Shown one piece after another: positions 45,316-57,272 of a DNA stretch of 64,000 bases. The first letter of the stretch is position 1, and each line of letters opens with the position of its first letter. The translations under genes were made by a program, and so were the position numbers. Under the pieces are notes generated by a model. It was not told where the DNA came from. It saw nothing but the letters and a program-made list of their open reading frames with translations, and did not search any database. Source of the stretch: Macrocystis pyrifera (lineage: Eukaryota; Sar; Phaeophyceae; Laminariales; Laminariaceae); contig JASSKH010000007.1 in NCBI GenBank assembly GCA_031763025.1, forward strand, positions 7,083,930 through 7,147,929, in the 5' to 3' direction.

Positions 45316-47651
45316 CCCTACCTGTATCCAATGAGTGAGTAAAATACCTTCGCAACATTCGTACCTGGCACTAGGCGATGGCTTGTTGCGGAAAAATAAC
45401 AACGAACATGAAAATGAACACGGTAGACAGTCGGGTCGTAAACTACAGTATATACGAGTATTATACATGGAACGATTGGACAAGAAATAACACACCTGGT
45501 CGGGACCACCCGACTTGTAGACAAGGCGTTTACCGAGACGGGGAGGCGCTTGCTAAGGAGCGCCCGCTCGTCGACACTGTCGACGACCCGCCGCTACCCG
45601 CCGCTTTCGGCTTGTGGAAAAAAAAAAAAACCTATTAATAGAAGCGTTCACCCGCCGACAGGCTGCGTGTGTGTATATTTCCTACAACTGTTTACGAGGT
45701 ACGCTTGCTTGATGCTCTCAGATTTTTAGGTGGTGATGCTCTTCTTGCAGATTCTGTAGAGAATGGTCCAAAGCTACCTAAAAAGGGTGTGGAAAACGGG
45801 TTGGGAGCCAAACCGCGGCGCTCAACACGCATGGCATCCCACAATGTGGGAATAGGCGTGGGCCGACTCTCCGTATTCCTGCTATCGATACGCGTGGTCA
45901 TAGCGGACGTCGATTTTCGGGATCGTTTGACGCAACACAGTTTGAAAAAACGGGCAGAGTCACAAACTTGAGGGAATCTCACGATTGAGAAAAGAGGCTT
46001 CAGACAGACAACATGGTTTTGCCGACCACATGCTAGTTAGTACCTGGTATAAATCTGGTAACACAAACACTTCGTGCAATAGCTGCGACACACAAAAACA
46101 GAAAGAGGCCAGACAGTGCGGCGTCTAATCGCAAGCTTCTAGCCGATGTACTACAGTAAAAAAAAATGGGTGAAAAAGGACAAGCGGAGTAGTGGGGGGG
46201 GCGGGAAGAGGCAAAAGAGGCACCGCGTTGTGTAGCGAAGTACCTCGACAACAACCAAGCACAGCTCGAACACCACAGGCAAAGCTCTGCTTCTTTCTCA
46301 GCGCGTAAGCCTACCAAACATGACCCAACTAGCTTCCTTCGAAACGTGAATTCCTACTTTCCTTCCTTTTATTTGCCATCTTCCTGCGTGTTCCCTCTCC
46401 TTTCTTCCCTTCCTTTCCATCCTTTCTTCGTTCCACCACTCCGGATATTGGGTCGTTTCGGCGCTCCGAGGCGAACATCAAAAATGCATGCACAAAAACC
46501 TACTTGACGCATCGCGCAAAGTCAACAGGGCGCGAGTACGGCTGAATCTTATTAGGCGAAGCCGTCGTCGCGAGGGAGTTTCTAAGGACAAGCCTCCTAG
46601 CCGAAGAGAGATAGTCCTACGCTATACCTTCACCACATACGCACGAAAAACAAGGCTCGAACCACCCGTTTTCATTGTAAAGCCGGCCTGACCAGCCGTG
46701 ATCAAATACGTGCAACGTCGCGCAACCCCAAACAAAGCCCATGCGAGTGGGGGTCGCTTTCGGCCGCGAAATCGGAAACATGAGGAACATCCGAGATGCA
46801 TGGTAGGGATGGGAGCCAGGGGTCCCCCAGCAAGATGAAGACCCCCATCTTATTACTCGTGCAACAACCCCTTTTCAACGAAAAAAAAAAAACTACAGCA
46901 GACACACCTATCAGGTACATGCACACACAACGAACGAGCGCACCCCACATCTGCAAAAGGAAAATCAAACACCAACGAGCGTAGCTACCACACAGCAGTA
47001 CACCATCAGTTCGCCGTCGGAGCCGAAGAAACGCACACAAAACAACCGAAAGGTGCTAGTGAAACAATTACGAGAATATAGTGCCTGTTGTATGAGCAGG
47101 CACGAGCTATCACTAGTGTAAAAACCGTCGCCAGCTAAAGCCCAACCAAAAAATAAAAATGATTTAAAACACCACGACAGCCACGTATTTTCGACCGACA
47201 CCATCTGTCGACGAGCCCTACCAAGACTGATGTATATAGGGAGGGCGAGGGCAACCGAGAAGCGCACCGGGGGCAGATGCATGCCGTCTCCTAACCACCG
47301 ACGTGAGAACACGCTTACGCGAACCACTCTGCAAGCAGTCATCACCGCCAGAAAGACATTTCGTGCCCGCAGTTCTCTGATTGGTAAAAAATTGCTACGG
47401 ATTTTTTTATTGGTGGAAAATCCTTGGTAGGCATTTTGTCGTAGTACCGCCTCGGCCTCTCGCGCGGCACAACTACTCCTACAGGGACCCCTCGTGCGAG
47501 TACAAGAGCTTCAAGGTTTACAAAACGCAGCCCGGCCTGTTTTGATCATTGCTGGCGATAAAAAAACAAGCAGCAGAACGCCTATTACTGCACTGCGACA
47601 CGGGCTATTTCGTCTGTCGCCTCCACGTCGGGGGCGTGTTTGTTGTTTAGC

Positions 47652-50600
47652 TTATGCTTGGCTCGGAGTTTCCTCTTTTTCGTTCGCGTCCTCGGTAAGC
47701 TGGGGATACCACGCCTTCGCGGTGTGCTTCAGCTCCGCGTACGCTTCTTGCAGGCCATCGTTCACCAACACCTGGCCACAGGGGAAAAACAACAGACAGA
47801 TATCAGACACGCCTGCACGATACTGCTGTTGCTGCACTCCACTTGCGAGACCCCTGTTCTCGTAAAGTCATCATCACCGCACGTAACCAGTTCACGTCAG
47901 ATTGAGTTTTATTGAGAGCAAAAACGATCCCATATGGTGCATACTTCATTCACCCTCGAGGTCGTCGCTCGCGCCTCTTACCTCCTCGAAGTTTCCGGGC
48001 GCCGTCCCGAAGTCCATTTCCGCCTTGGCGTTGGCCAATCGCCGCGTGAGGGCATCCTCCGTCTCCGTCCCCCTGCAGCAATCGCGAGTAACGCCCGCGT
48101 ACCAAAAGAAGGGAAGCGCGGGGGTTGGGGTCAGAATCCTTCGCATCCCATCTGCAGCTCGTGTGGAAACCCTCGCTTGAGAGCGATAAGTTTGCCGTCC
48201 AGATTGGACGAAAACAACGAGCGCTATGCTAGTATTATGAGTAGCCAGAGCAAAGCGAAGCGTCCGTTCGTCCGCCCCTCCCCACTCCGTGCGCGAAAGC
48301 CCCGCCCAGCAAGATGCGACAAAAAAAAAAACAAGAAACCACCGCCTTCGCGACCACCACAGTTTCCGCCGCGCATGCCACCGCAGTCGTTCCTGTCTAC
48401 TTCACCATTATTTTACGTTTTCGTGTATCGTACCACTATGTCCCATTATATAAGAACCGGTTTTACGCTAGTTATTAAACCAAACGGTGCTTGTATTTCG
48501 GAACAGAGTGGTATGATGGTACAGCGGCGCAAAGCACGAGGCAAGGGCACGCCGTTTGCGTGCGCTTTAGCTACGTACCACGCAGCTGATGTACTAAGCG
48601 TGCTGACAAGGGTACAACAGTAGCAGTGCGGTCTGTCGATATTCGATGTTCGACATTTGAAAAACGATATTCACGATACGTCACAACTCGACTTTGCGAT
48701 AATCAACACTCGAAAAAGGCGTTACTCTTGCTTCCGAAACAAAATATATACATATATATATACATATGTTATGTATATATATGTTCGATACCAGGGTACT
48801 CAATACAATCGATCGCTGACGGTTCCTATTAATCACACAAATAGTACCTGCCCCTAAGTCTGGTCTCGAGCGCCTCCATGGATGGAGCGGCTACGAAAAG
48901 ATAGTGTGGGTCCAGCACTGACCGCCCGGCGCTCTTCACGGATTTAACGCCCTGGACGTCGATGTCGAGGATGCATATCTTGCCCGCGGCGGACACGCTC
49001 TGGACCGCGGCAATGCTGCCAAGTAGAAAAAAAGGCGTTCGGGCGAAGGTTGGGGGGGGGGGGGTACTCATTATCGTGCATGGCCGTAGTCATATGACCA
49101 TAGACCCTCGCATCCCTACAATGCCGGGACGGAGCACGTAGGGTTTTCACCGGACCTGGCAGACATTGAGTGCGCCAAGCGCGAAGCGCCGTGAGGTGTT
49201 GGGCGAGTCTCATGAAGGGTGAGCTGCATTTTACTAAGAACCGCTTTAGAAGCGGATTTTCTTGCATAAGGATGACAGCATCAATGAAATTATTTAATTT
49301 CTGGTGTGGCCACTTCCAGAGACAACAATGGGGTTGCTATGTAACTGCCTCGTGGGTGCCTCACCATATACACACTATATGATACGACCATCCCCCTTGT
49401 GCGCGGTCAAGGTGCTCCCCGCACGAAAATGATCTAACTCGACCGCCAGCCGTGGTAACCACCAAAAAAAAAAAAAAAAAAAAACGGTACCCACCTGGCT
49501 GTCTAGCTCACGCAGTGAGAGGCGTGTTTTACAGCGCCGTCGCCAACCGACGCCAACCCCACCAATATATATATATACCAGGTATATAACATAGCGTGGG
49601 GGGGGGCTCAAATTGCAATACACATGAATGGATAGACTACCACTACCAAGCCTGAATCTGGCGCAGACAAATACATTCAAGTGCGTACCAACGGGGGGGG
49701 GGGGGGGGGGGGACACACCTGTGACCACGGTCTTTTTAGAAGACTGCCACGCATCAAGCTCGGGCGAGTTGAGTTGGAACGTAAACGTGATGAGCGTGAT
49801 AATACACCAAGATACATGGTACAGTAAATACAACTCTCAATGTGACAGTCAAAGCGAATACCATACCTGGCACACCACATACGGCAGTAGTAAAAGTGAA
49901 TAACACAACACACACGTAAATCGCTATGCCATTCTCAGGGTAGTTCTCAGGGTAGGAGGGTAGGGTAACGTCAACGTCCGCATGATTCCGGCCTGTACGG
50001 GGTTGTGTGGGCGGGGCAGGAGGCGGAGCTCGTGGCCCACTCTCTTTCCAACATCCTCAAGAGCAAAAAAAAAACAAGCATGCCCCCCTACCCTCTCCCC
50101 TCATCCCCACCAAAATTAAGCCATTAATAGAACGTAACCAAAACAAAGCAACACGAACTTAAAAAAGAAACAAAAAAAACGAAACGAAACGAAACGAGGT
50201 ATCACCACGACAAAACAAAAACTAAAAGAAATACAAAAAACAAAAGCAAAACTAAACAAAAACCCACCTCGTTCCGTACAGATTTGCGTGCACGTTCGCG
50301 TGCTCGATGAACATGCCGCCGTCTATCTCCGCCTGCATGGCCTCCTTCTCGCTGAAGTTGTAGTGCGTGCCATGCACCTCCCCCGGTCGCGGCTTGCGGG
50401 TGGTGTGACTCACGGAGAAGCCAAACCGCCCGGGAAAGTCTTCGAGCAGCATGTTGATCAGAGTGCCCTGGAGCGCATAACACGAGTAGTTTCTAGTTAC
50501 GTACGTACCTGGTAGTATTTCGGGGGTACCATAGTAAATAGGACCTACGGTACACACAAAACCCTATATATTTCCCTATTTTTACTAACAAGATTTCGTC

Positions 50601-51190
50601 CTATTAACTATGGTCCCCCGTAATAGTTGGTTATCGTTTCGGTCGTCCACGGGTGGTGAACAAGAAAAAGGGACAAAAATGAAACACAAAAACGAAAACG
50701 AATTGCATAAACGCAGCATTTCACAGCTATATGCCTTGTGTTGTAGCATAACATCATCAGCAACAAGCGTGGGAGGCCCCTACTAACAGGTACTGCACTG
50801 TCGTATTCTGCCTCCGGCTACGGTACGTGCGTAGAGAAGCGATGACCGACCCCAACAGCCTCCGGCGGATCCATCGACTCGAGCCCACGCTCAGCGGCAC
50901 CCATCGCGCCGCACCACGGGGTGAAGGGCACCCAAATCGCCACCTGTCATCCCCCCCCCCCCACCCCCCCCCCTCCCCCTTCTACCCTTTCTCCAAAGCA
51001 ATCCACCCCCCGCTCGATCCGCCGACGCCTCGTTAGCCGACACAGAGAACACCCCCACAAAGCACCCACCTTTCCTACACCCGACGGGCCGCATACCACG
51101 AGGGGCTTGAGGCTGGCGACGTCGCTGCCCCCAGCCTTCCCTGGGTTCGTCGGTGCGCACTGGACGTCACTCGGGGCGCACGAAGCGGTG
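47652..51190 (-). CDS. Guanylate kinase (5' partial)
   Basis: It phosphorylates GMP to GDP with ATP (EC 2.7.4.8). Minus-strand exons: 51190-51070 (P-loop: LVVCGPSGVGK), 50467-50268 (GTLINMLLEDFPGRFGFSVS, HTTRKPRPGEVHG, HYNFSEKEAM), 49015-48848 (SIAAVQSVSAAGKICILDID, VQGVKSVKSAG, RLRGR), 48072-47982 (GTETEDALTRRLANAKAEMD, FG) and 47771-47652 (VLVNDGLQEAYAELK to the stop). Phases agree at every junction and all introns are GT-AG. The P-loop, GMP-binding S-HTTR-PRPGE segment, Tyr in HYNF, and the lid-region arginines are present. The exon at 51190 begins after a pyrimidine-rich CCATAG acceptor in phase 2, so at least one more 5' exon, with the start codon and any targeting peptide, is missing. 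Introns carry a poly(C)-flanked element and a MITE. Confidence 0.92.
49060..49610 (-). mobile_element. Poly(C)-flanked dispersed element, copy 2
   Basis: Reverse complement of the element at 40285-40860, also bounded by poly(G/C) runs (about 49053-49064 and 49599-49606). It lies in the guanylate kinase intron 49016-50267. A poly(A) run of about 22 at 49463-49484 interrupts it. Confidence 0.7.
49694..49712. repeat. Poly(G) tract
   Basis: About 19 consecutive G on the + strand in the guanylate kinase intron. Confidence 0.8.
50515..50626. mobile_element. Palindromic MITE, copy 1
   Basis: It reads TATTTCGGGGGTACCATAG at the left and CTATGGTCCCCCGTAATAG at the right, mutually inverted, with a central CTATTTTTACTAACA phrase. 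It lies in the first visible guanylate kinase intron. Members of this family are about 105-120 bp. Confidence 0.75.
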
Positions 51191-51263
51191 CTATGGGGTG
51201 GGGGCGGGGGGGGAAGAGGAACGGGGGATGAACGTCGCAGGAATGCGGTGGAGGGGCAGGCGC

Positions 51264-51282
51264 GGGGGGGGGGGGGGGGGGG
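51264..51282. repeat. Poly(G) tract
   Basis: About 18-19 consecutive G, roughly 75 bp outside the first visible guanylate kinase exon. Confidence 0.75.
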
Positions 51283-52092
51283 GCGTGAAATGGTCGCGTG
51301 ACGGAGAGACGATGGTGTGGAGTGATCGATGCTCGTACAAGCAGTATGTCAAACCAATGGAGTTTCCCACTCTCATCGCGCATGCTGGTCGCGGTGCTCT
51401 CGTCTGCCTGCACAACCAGCTAATAACTACCGTTGGGAATACCGCCAGACAACGACGGCCCTCTCTCAACAACTCGATGTTAGCCGACCGGACGTTTACG
51501 CGAGGGTGAGCGAAAGAACACGACGGGAAGCCGTTCACTGCGCGCATGGTGCGCCGAACAGCAGGACGTTGGCTGCTTCTTTCACGGTGCGTGAGAACGA
51601 GACACCGGTAACCGACGAAAGCCATAGGGTAGGGTAGGATAGGTTGGTATTTTACCCGAGGGTCAACGGTACTTTTCTGCTTTATATCGTACCAGGTACC
51701 AACCATATACTGTGATACGAAGGATGAGTTAAGCCTGATATAATACGAGACACGAGTCGCCGACCTAGATGTATGATATATGCTCGTCACAAGGTCACAC
51801 TGCTGTAGCACTCCGTTTACATGTCGTGGTTTATTTTGCGTGTTCTTTTGTTGCCTGCCACGTCTCCTTGAGGGCACAAAACTTTTTCGTTTCGTATTTA
51901 TTCCTTTATTTCGATTTGTTTTCCTACGTTTCTTTCGACTTTTCTCTTTTTTAGAAGTGTATGTCGTGCCTGTCGTATCCAGTTCGATGACAGTACGATC
52001 GCATGGCATTGCAGTGTCTACTTTGCTTACTGCATAACATTGTAGCATCTCTGTGGCGAAGTTTTGTAAGAACAGCGCTTGAATCTCTCCTC

Positions 52093-52185
52093 TAGGATTG
52101 AAGAATCGGCACGACACTGGTTGTGCTGGATGTCGACGGGTAGAAGGAACGGTGTGATGTGAAAGAACGGACACACACTCTATGA
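52093..52185. repeat. Short dispersed repeat, copy 2
   Basis: Second copy of the block at 24519-24605, same orientation (GTGCTGGATGTCGACGGGTA and AGAAGGAACGGT). Confidence 0.65.
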
Positions 52186-52350
52186 TTGAAGTATATATCA
52201 CACGCAACCTTGAAACGTATCACACGACAAGGAATTAAGTTTCGGCCACATACATGCTCGATCTCACAGCTGAGAGGCGTCTTTCTAACGTTGATAAAAA
52301 TAGCAAACACGCCTACGTACATACCCGTAGTAGAGAGCGTCGACATCGGA

Positions 52351-52628
52351 CAGGGGTGGGTGCGATCGTTTTTTCAGCGCTCCTGTTCTCGACATCGATC
52401 TTAAGGGTGCTAAAAGTCGAACATCTCATTTTCGGAAGGATCTCTCTCTCTCTCTCTCTCTCTCTCGACCAGATCCTTCCGAAAACGCCTTTTTATTCGG
52501 CATTTGGCACAAAAAAACTTCCGTTTCTGGAAAAAAAACGCCTTTTTAGTCGGTATTTCAATTTGGCAAGAAAAAAAACAAATCCGTTCTGGAAAAGTCG
52601 AGCGCACTGAAAAACGATCGCACCCCTG
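52351..52628. mobile_element. 278-bp TIR element with (CT)n core
   Basis: It starts CAGGGGTGGGTGCGATCGTT and ends with the complement AACGATCGCACCCCTG, followed internally by matching TTTTCAG-GCGCTC sequence. The interior holds a (CT)n run at about 52441-52468 and two CGCCTTTTTA-TCGG phrases. No transposase is encoded. Confidence 0.7.
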
Positions 52629-52750
52629 CGCGAACTCAAGGCGTTTTTTACGGTACTACTGCTGCTTTATGTGTCTACCAAACAGGGCGGTTTCGTCTTC
52701 AGAGATTGTCGTCTGAACGTCCCTCATGCTTACGTCCAGAGCGGTACACA

Positions 52751-53000
52751 TGACACGATAATTCCTATTACGGGGGTATAGTATTACGGGGGACCATAAT
52801 GACACGATAACTCCTATTACGGGGGTATAGTATTACGGGGGACCATAGTAAAAATAGGTTTTTATGTATACCATAGGTCCTATTAACTATGGACCCCCGT
52901 AATAGTAATCAGGACCCAATACGGTCGGTGGTAAACATACTGGAATATACAGCTTTTTGTGAATACGATGGGTCCTGATCACTATGGTCCCCCGTAATAG
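52751..53000. mobile_element. Composite MITE array, copy 2
   Basis: A ~49-bp unit (TGACACGATAA-TCCTATTACG...GGGGACCATA) is tandemly duplicated at 52751-52848. It is followed by the rest of one MITE and then a second, diverged arm ending CTATGGTCCCCCGTAATAG at 53000. It looks like two MITEs joined and partly duplicated. Confidence 0.65.
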
Positions 53001-53568
53001 CGCGTTCATCTCTCGGGGCGATTCAGCAACCTTCAACAGCAACAGAAAACATGAATCTCTACTCGTATTATATCATACTTGTACTGGTGGCAGTTACCGG
53101 TACGTTTGTAGAAACACCGGCTGTAGCATGTACCAGATTCCAGGTTTGCGTCGGTAGTCTTCAAGGAAGCATTCTCTCAGGTTTTGTGTTGTCTTCATGA
53201 GGCGTTCTTCCATGTCGCGCTGCGCTCGCAAAAGTCGCCCTCTTCTATCTCTCTCGTAGAAAGAAACAATGTTTTTACTGCGCTGGGATGGGCGAGAGCG
53301 GGACGATAGTGGTTTCTGGTACAATTCGCTGTAATGGTATCGATTGATCATCGTCTTCTGACATTTTGGGCCAAGCCTTTAGAGGCATGACATGAGACAC
53401 ACAATGGCAGATGTGGTTTGTGGTCTCACAGTAGAATCGGCCGTCTACGGTATTCTGGTGGGAGCGCGCAGCATCACGGCGCGATTCCGGGGGGGGCATA
53501 TTAATCAAAACCCAGCCCACGATGGATCTAAAGACCACATGTTCCCCTCAATGTACATATGATTGCTA

Positions 53569-53688
53569 CTATTACGGGGGACCACAGGAAATAGGACCAA
53601 ATATTGTTATTAATAGTAAAAATATATAGGAAAATATATAGGTTTGTGTGTGTACCCCAGGTCCTATTTACTATGGTCCCCCGTTATA
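53569..53688. mobile_element. Palindromic MITE, copy 3
   Basis: Left end CTATTACGGGGGACCACAGG; right end CTATTTACTATGGTCCCCCG, mutually inverted. Confidence 0.8.
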
Positions 53689-53908
53689 TGCTCCTCCGCA
53701 ATAGTGCCATGCTTGCCGTGGAGTAGCGCCACGCTTGCATGGTACTGGTACATATCATAGCTCGGGAACACCCTTACATAGGTGACTTCCTACCTCAGTA
53801 GCCCGGGCTGATTAGTGCGGCCGATGCCGTGTTCGTCACTATCTGTATCTTTCGGCACTTTTTCCGCCTTCAACAAGGGGTGTGTTGGAGCCACAAAGGG
53901 CTTCATTT

Positions 53909-54215
53909 ATCATCACTTCTACTTTCCAGCCCACTCGTAGGAGGTTTTACCCTCGGCGATCTTCTGGACAAGCCGTGGTCACAGGTGTCGTCCCTTCTCC
54001 CCCCGGTACGTGCCTTTAGTTTTTATCGCGCATAGGGTTCAGCATTCCCACTGCTCGTCGATTTTCATCGAATGTACAGCTAACTCACGCTCTCGCGCTT
54101 TCCGTTAATCAATTTTATGCAAGAAAAAGTCCCTATGAGCATGCACTCGGTGAGACTCGAACTACGAAATTGATCTTGATAGGCTCGCGGACCACCTACC
54201 AAGCCACCGGGGACG
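53909..54215 (-). mobile_element. tRNA-derived SINE, full copy
   Basis: The minus strand starts GCGTCCCCGGTGGCTTGGTA, an A-box-bearing tRNA-like head, and has a B box TAGTTCGAGTCTCACC. The body includes GAAAAAGTCCCTATGAGCAT-class sequence in the head-body junction and ends GGCTGGAAAGTAGAAGTGAT. It matches 63107-63434. One base is missing in the T-arm relative to that copy (CGTAGTTCGAG versus CGTGAGTTCGAG). Confidence 0.78.
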
Positions 54216-55184
54216 CCGTATAGGTATGTCTTGTTAATGTTAGCGATACACCAGGTCCGAACAGACTAACTCGTGCTGCTTGTCTGCCGTAATACTACTG
54301 CTGTACAGGTATGCGGTTAACTCCTGTCAAGAATCAAGACAACCCGGGTCCCTTCGAGCAGCGAGGTTTCGAGCAAAATGAACTGCCTGTACTACAGCAG
54401 CAAGCAGTACCTGGCACGTATGTATCATACGCTGCTGCTTCTCACCGCGGCAGCATGAAGTACTGCTGCTGTAGCGTCCCTTCTCACCGCGGCGGCAGGA
54501 ATTAAGTACCAGGTATCATTCATTAATTTTATACTCGTGTAGCGCTACGAACGGTACACGGACTATTATGCGCGCACATACGAGTACTATACCAGGTAAA
54601 TAATACTGCTGTACTGCTGCTGCTGCTGGGTAGGAATAAATGAGAACGCTTCCACTGCCTGGTGCTCCGAGCATCGAGCATACGTGTTACACACCATGGT
54701 GGTGTATTCGCGGTGCACGTTTTGATTGGCGGGACGGGGTGTCGTGTTTCGGACACAGCAGTTATAGAAAACGTAAAAGGTACACAATAGTAGACTGCCA
54801 TGTATCCATGTACCAGGTACTCTGTTAGATAACGCGCCATATATTTAACATACTCTGTACTGCTGTACCAGGTACTTGGAATTTGACCTATTATTAATAG
54901 AAGTTCCCCCATGTTTCATGTGACGATTAAACTGTTATAGCACGCTGCACAACTCGAAGAAAGGGCTGACCGACTCAGACTGACGACTCATTCTGTCGAA
55001 CGTCGAAGACTGATTACGGTTCCGTCCCATGATGTGAGCGTGTTGTTCCTGTCTTTCCACTCGTCGACATCCAGCACGCCCAAAAAGGGTCAAACATCGA
55101 TAGTGCTTGCTTGTACCGCATGTGTGTTCAACACGCAAGGCAGCAAAAGATGACAAACCTCCTGGAATGGATGAATTTCAGAGC

Positions 55185-55295
55185 CGAGTCTCTCCAAGAA
55201 CGAGGGGAGCACGCACGCACACAAGACCAAAATGGTAGCTTTGGGAATATCTCATCGAGATCTTTCCATAAACACAACGCTCGGAAAGAGTGTGC
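55185..55295 (-). repeat. Short dispersed repeat, copy 1
   Basis: On the minus strand the phrase TGGAAAGATCTCGATGAGAT and CATTTTGGTCTTGTGTGCG matches the + strand at about 60130-60205. Confidence 0.5.
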
Positions 55296-55458
55296 ACTCT
55301 CCCGTCGGGGTGTTGCCGTGCTGCCGCTGCTGCTGCTGATGACGACAACCTGGTACCTTGTAACTGCCGTGTATGGCCTCAACAAATTGTAAATGACGTC
55401 AAAATCTCAAAATCTCATATCTCCATGGGGTACCCCGAACACAACATGGGGGATGACC

Positions 55459-55568
55459 CTATTACGGGAGACCATAGTAAATAGGACCAAATATTGTTTG
55501 AAAAAATAGGTAAATATAGAGGTTTTTGTGTGCACCGTAGGTCCTATTTACTATGGTCCCCCGCAATA
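55459..55568. mobile_element. Palindromic MITE, copy 4
   Basis: Left end CTATTACGGGAGACCATAGT; right end TTACTATGGTCCCCCGCAAT; the centre has AATATTGTTTG and AAAATAGGTAAATATA. Confidence 0.8.
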
Positions 55569-56514
55569 CTAAAAATTCCGCACTATAGGTATACGAGTAT
55601 TATACGAATCAGATTATGAGTGAAAAAACTCGAGGAAAAAGAACGACCAACCAACAGAGCAGCTATTACGTAAATACCAGATCCTCATCACGAGAGGAAC
55701 AACGGAAGTCCATGACTGCCATCAAACGTTTTTTTTTCCGACAACTCGGCGAACGGTATTCGCATGTTCTCCCGGCTGGTAAGTCGTATGGACAACGATT
55801 CGTGGACTACGTAGTGCATGGTGCTGCTGTTCCCTCCTTGGTCGGAGCCTAGGCCCTAGCGCCGATCATATAGCGGGCGCTTCTTTGGCGGGACGGGAGG
55901 CTCACGCTTCTCCCGCTCGGTTTGCATCTACAGCAGGAGTTACGTGTACGGCTTTTCGACCACAGCTCCTCACGTGCTACGTACGGCAGCAGTAGTGCGG
56001 TGTACGAGTATACTCTGTGCCAGTCTGCGTGATACTGATATCTTCGAGTACGGAGACAGCAGCACTACATAGAAGTAAGAGTGCCCTCGCCTAGGTGGGA
56101 TCTACGGGCCACCAGGTACCAGGCATGACGCTACGATAACCTTCCCTTTTAGTACTGCCTACATAGGGCCCAAAGGGCGGGGATACATCATGCATCGTGG
56201 GTGAATCGTGGGTAAAGTGGAGACGGACGAGCGGACAAACTCATTTTTGGATGACTGGGTGTTCGAAACTACTGCACTTTATCGCTTATCGCGCATCACT
56301 TCCTACGCGATGGGTCGGTGCTAGCCGCGTGCGTGGTGTGAACACACGGCAGGGCAAGATGCCGGGTGCGCTTCAGGTCGGCGGTCGAGCTGTCGAAACT
56401 CGTGAAAGAAAACGATACCACCAGGTACCTGGTACCAGAGAACCTATCTACGATATCATGGAAACCAGAAGCCTTGGGTGGTGCACTGACACAGATGTAC
56501 TGCTGGGCTTTCTC

Positions 56515-56838
56515 TCAATTTGATACTTGCGGATCTCGCCGCGACCGACACCTCGCTGTTGGACAAATTCGGCAACGGCCTCGTTCTGGAATCATAGCGC
56601 GATTTGCCCAAGAACTAGAGGCAAAGACGCTTACGGATTGGATGGCCATAGCTACGAACCTTGTTCCGAAAGTGCTGGAAAGGAATGCACCTGACCCAGG
56701 AGAGCTCCGACCAAGCGCAGAAGAAGTAGACCTGGCACCACCGCCCTTGGCCACGAATGCGTAGCAGACCGACCCCAGCGCAGAGGCTGTGATGAACGCG
56801 GCTACTTTTCGCTGCGTGGAGGGTCTAAAGGCGGCCAT
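56515..56838 (-). CDS. Possible first exon of a plastid-targeted protein
   Basis: ATG 56838 sits in a strong context (CCACC-ATG-GCC). The peptide starts MAAFRPSTQRK, followed by a hydrophobic stretch AAFITASALGSVCYAFVA and a Ser/Gly/Ala/Arg-rich region. A predicted cleavage before F (YA|F) fits the Phe+1 rule of complex-plastid targeting peptides. The open frame ends at 56515, but a donor before that is likely, so the exon's true 3' end is unknown and downstream exons were not found. On the opposite strand a frame ending at 56764 also looks protein-like (FAQELEAKTLTDWMAIATNL), so the strand is not certain. No domain is recognised. Confidence 0.42.
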   Translation of the reverse strand: MAAFRPSTQRKVAAFITASALGSVCYAFVAKGGGARSTSSALGRSSPGSGAFLSSTFGTRFVAMAIQSVSVFASSSWANRAMIPERGRCRICPTARCRSRRDPQVSN

Positions 56839-57272
56839 GGTGGAGAATGTCTGTGGGGGTTAGCTTCAGAGATGTGGGATTGGTGTGGGTGCAGATGTGG
56901 GGTGCCGGTCCTGGCGTGCTCGGGATAATTGAATGACCCCGGATTCAATATGCCTTCCAACTCTCGTTGAAAAACAATTAAAAAAATGTGTTCTCATCTC
57001 CCCGCACCAACGCACAGCGCACACGTTCTCCCCACTTCTCACTCTTACCCTGAACGCAGTTGTACCTTGACGTTGACATTGAACCCAGCGAAAAGCTTGA
57101 GAAGATCACACACGAGTTAGACAGAGATATATCCCGGGAGAGAGAGAAGCAGTGCACCCCTGGACGGGTTGTTCGCGCAGTCATTGACCGCTTCAGCTGA
57201 TCACCGACATATCTTCTCGTTCCAAAAAAAATCGAGAAAGCCTAGAACAGCGACGAGACATCCACGACAACA
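56839..57272. promoter_or_regulatory. Candidate bidirectional promoter
   Basis: These 434 bp separate ATG 56838 (-) from ATG 57273 (+). No TATA box or other named element is clear. The call rests on the head-to-head arrangement only and fails if the minus-strand exon is not real. Confidence 0.35.

Larger units (their letters stand above)
41772..47651. other. Convergent intergenic region with duplications
   Basis: It lies between the stop of the Rieske-fibrillin gene (+) and the stop of guanylate kinase (-). A ~400-bp block occurs twice in the same orientation: about 43605-44060 and 44975-45315, sharing GCACACCTCACATA, GAGGGCAAA-CATGGAA, CCAGAGAGGGG and GTCTGCCACGCC. Short open frames here have no recognised domain. 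Confidence 0.5.
51191..56514. other. Repeat-rich region upstream of guanylate kinase
   Basis: No gene is firmly supported. The missing 5' exon of guanylate kinase may be in its left part. It contains poly(G) tracts, MITE copies, a fold-back with (CT)n core (52351-52628), and a SINE (53909-54215). A 338-codon open frame at 51191-52207 (minus) lacks any domain and overlaps simple sequence. Two overlapping minus-strand frames at 53094-53538 look mildly protein-like but are unrecognised. Confidence 0.5.

Noticed and set aside
46488..46691. Basic 67-codon open frame
   Set aside because: No recognisable family, no splice partners; basic composition alone is not evidence.
51191..52207. Longest single open frame (338 codons, minus strand)
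   Set aside because: No domain, ends in proline/poly(C) simple sequence, overlaps the first visible guanylate kinase exon's upstream intron, and its composition follows local repeats.
54126..54215. Genuine tRNA gene
   Set aside because: The tRNA-like sequence is joined to a body and an A-rich end shared with another locus, and its T-arm is damaged; it is the head of a SINE.
56366..56764. Plus-strand frame with FAQELEAKTLTDWMAIATNL as a gene
   Set aside because: Protein-like at its end, but no start context, splice partners or domain; the opposite strand has a better start and targeting peptide. Kept as an alternative only.
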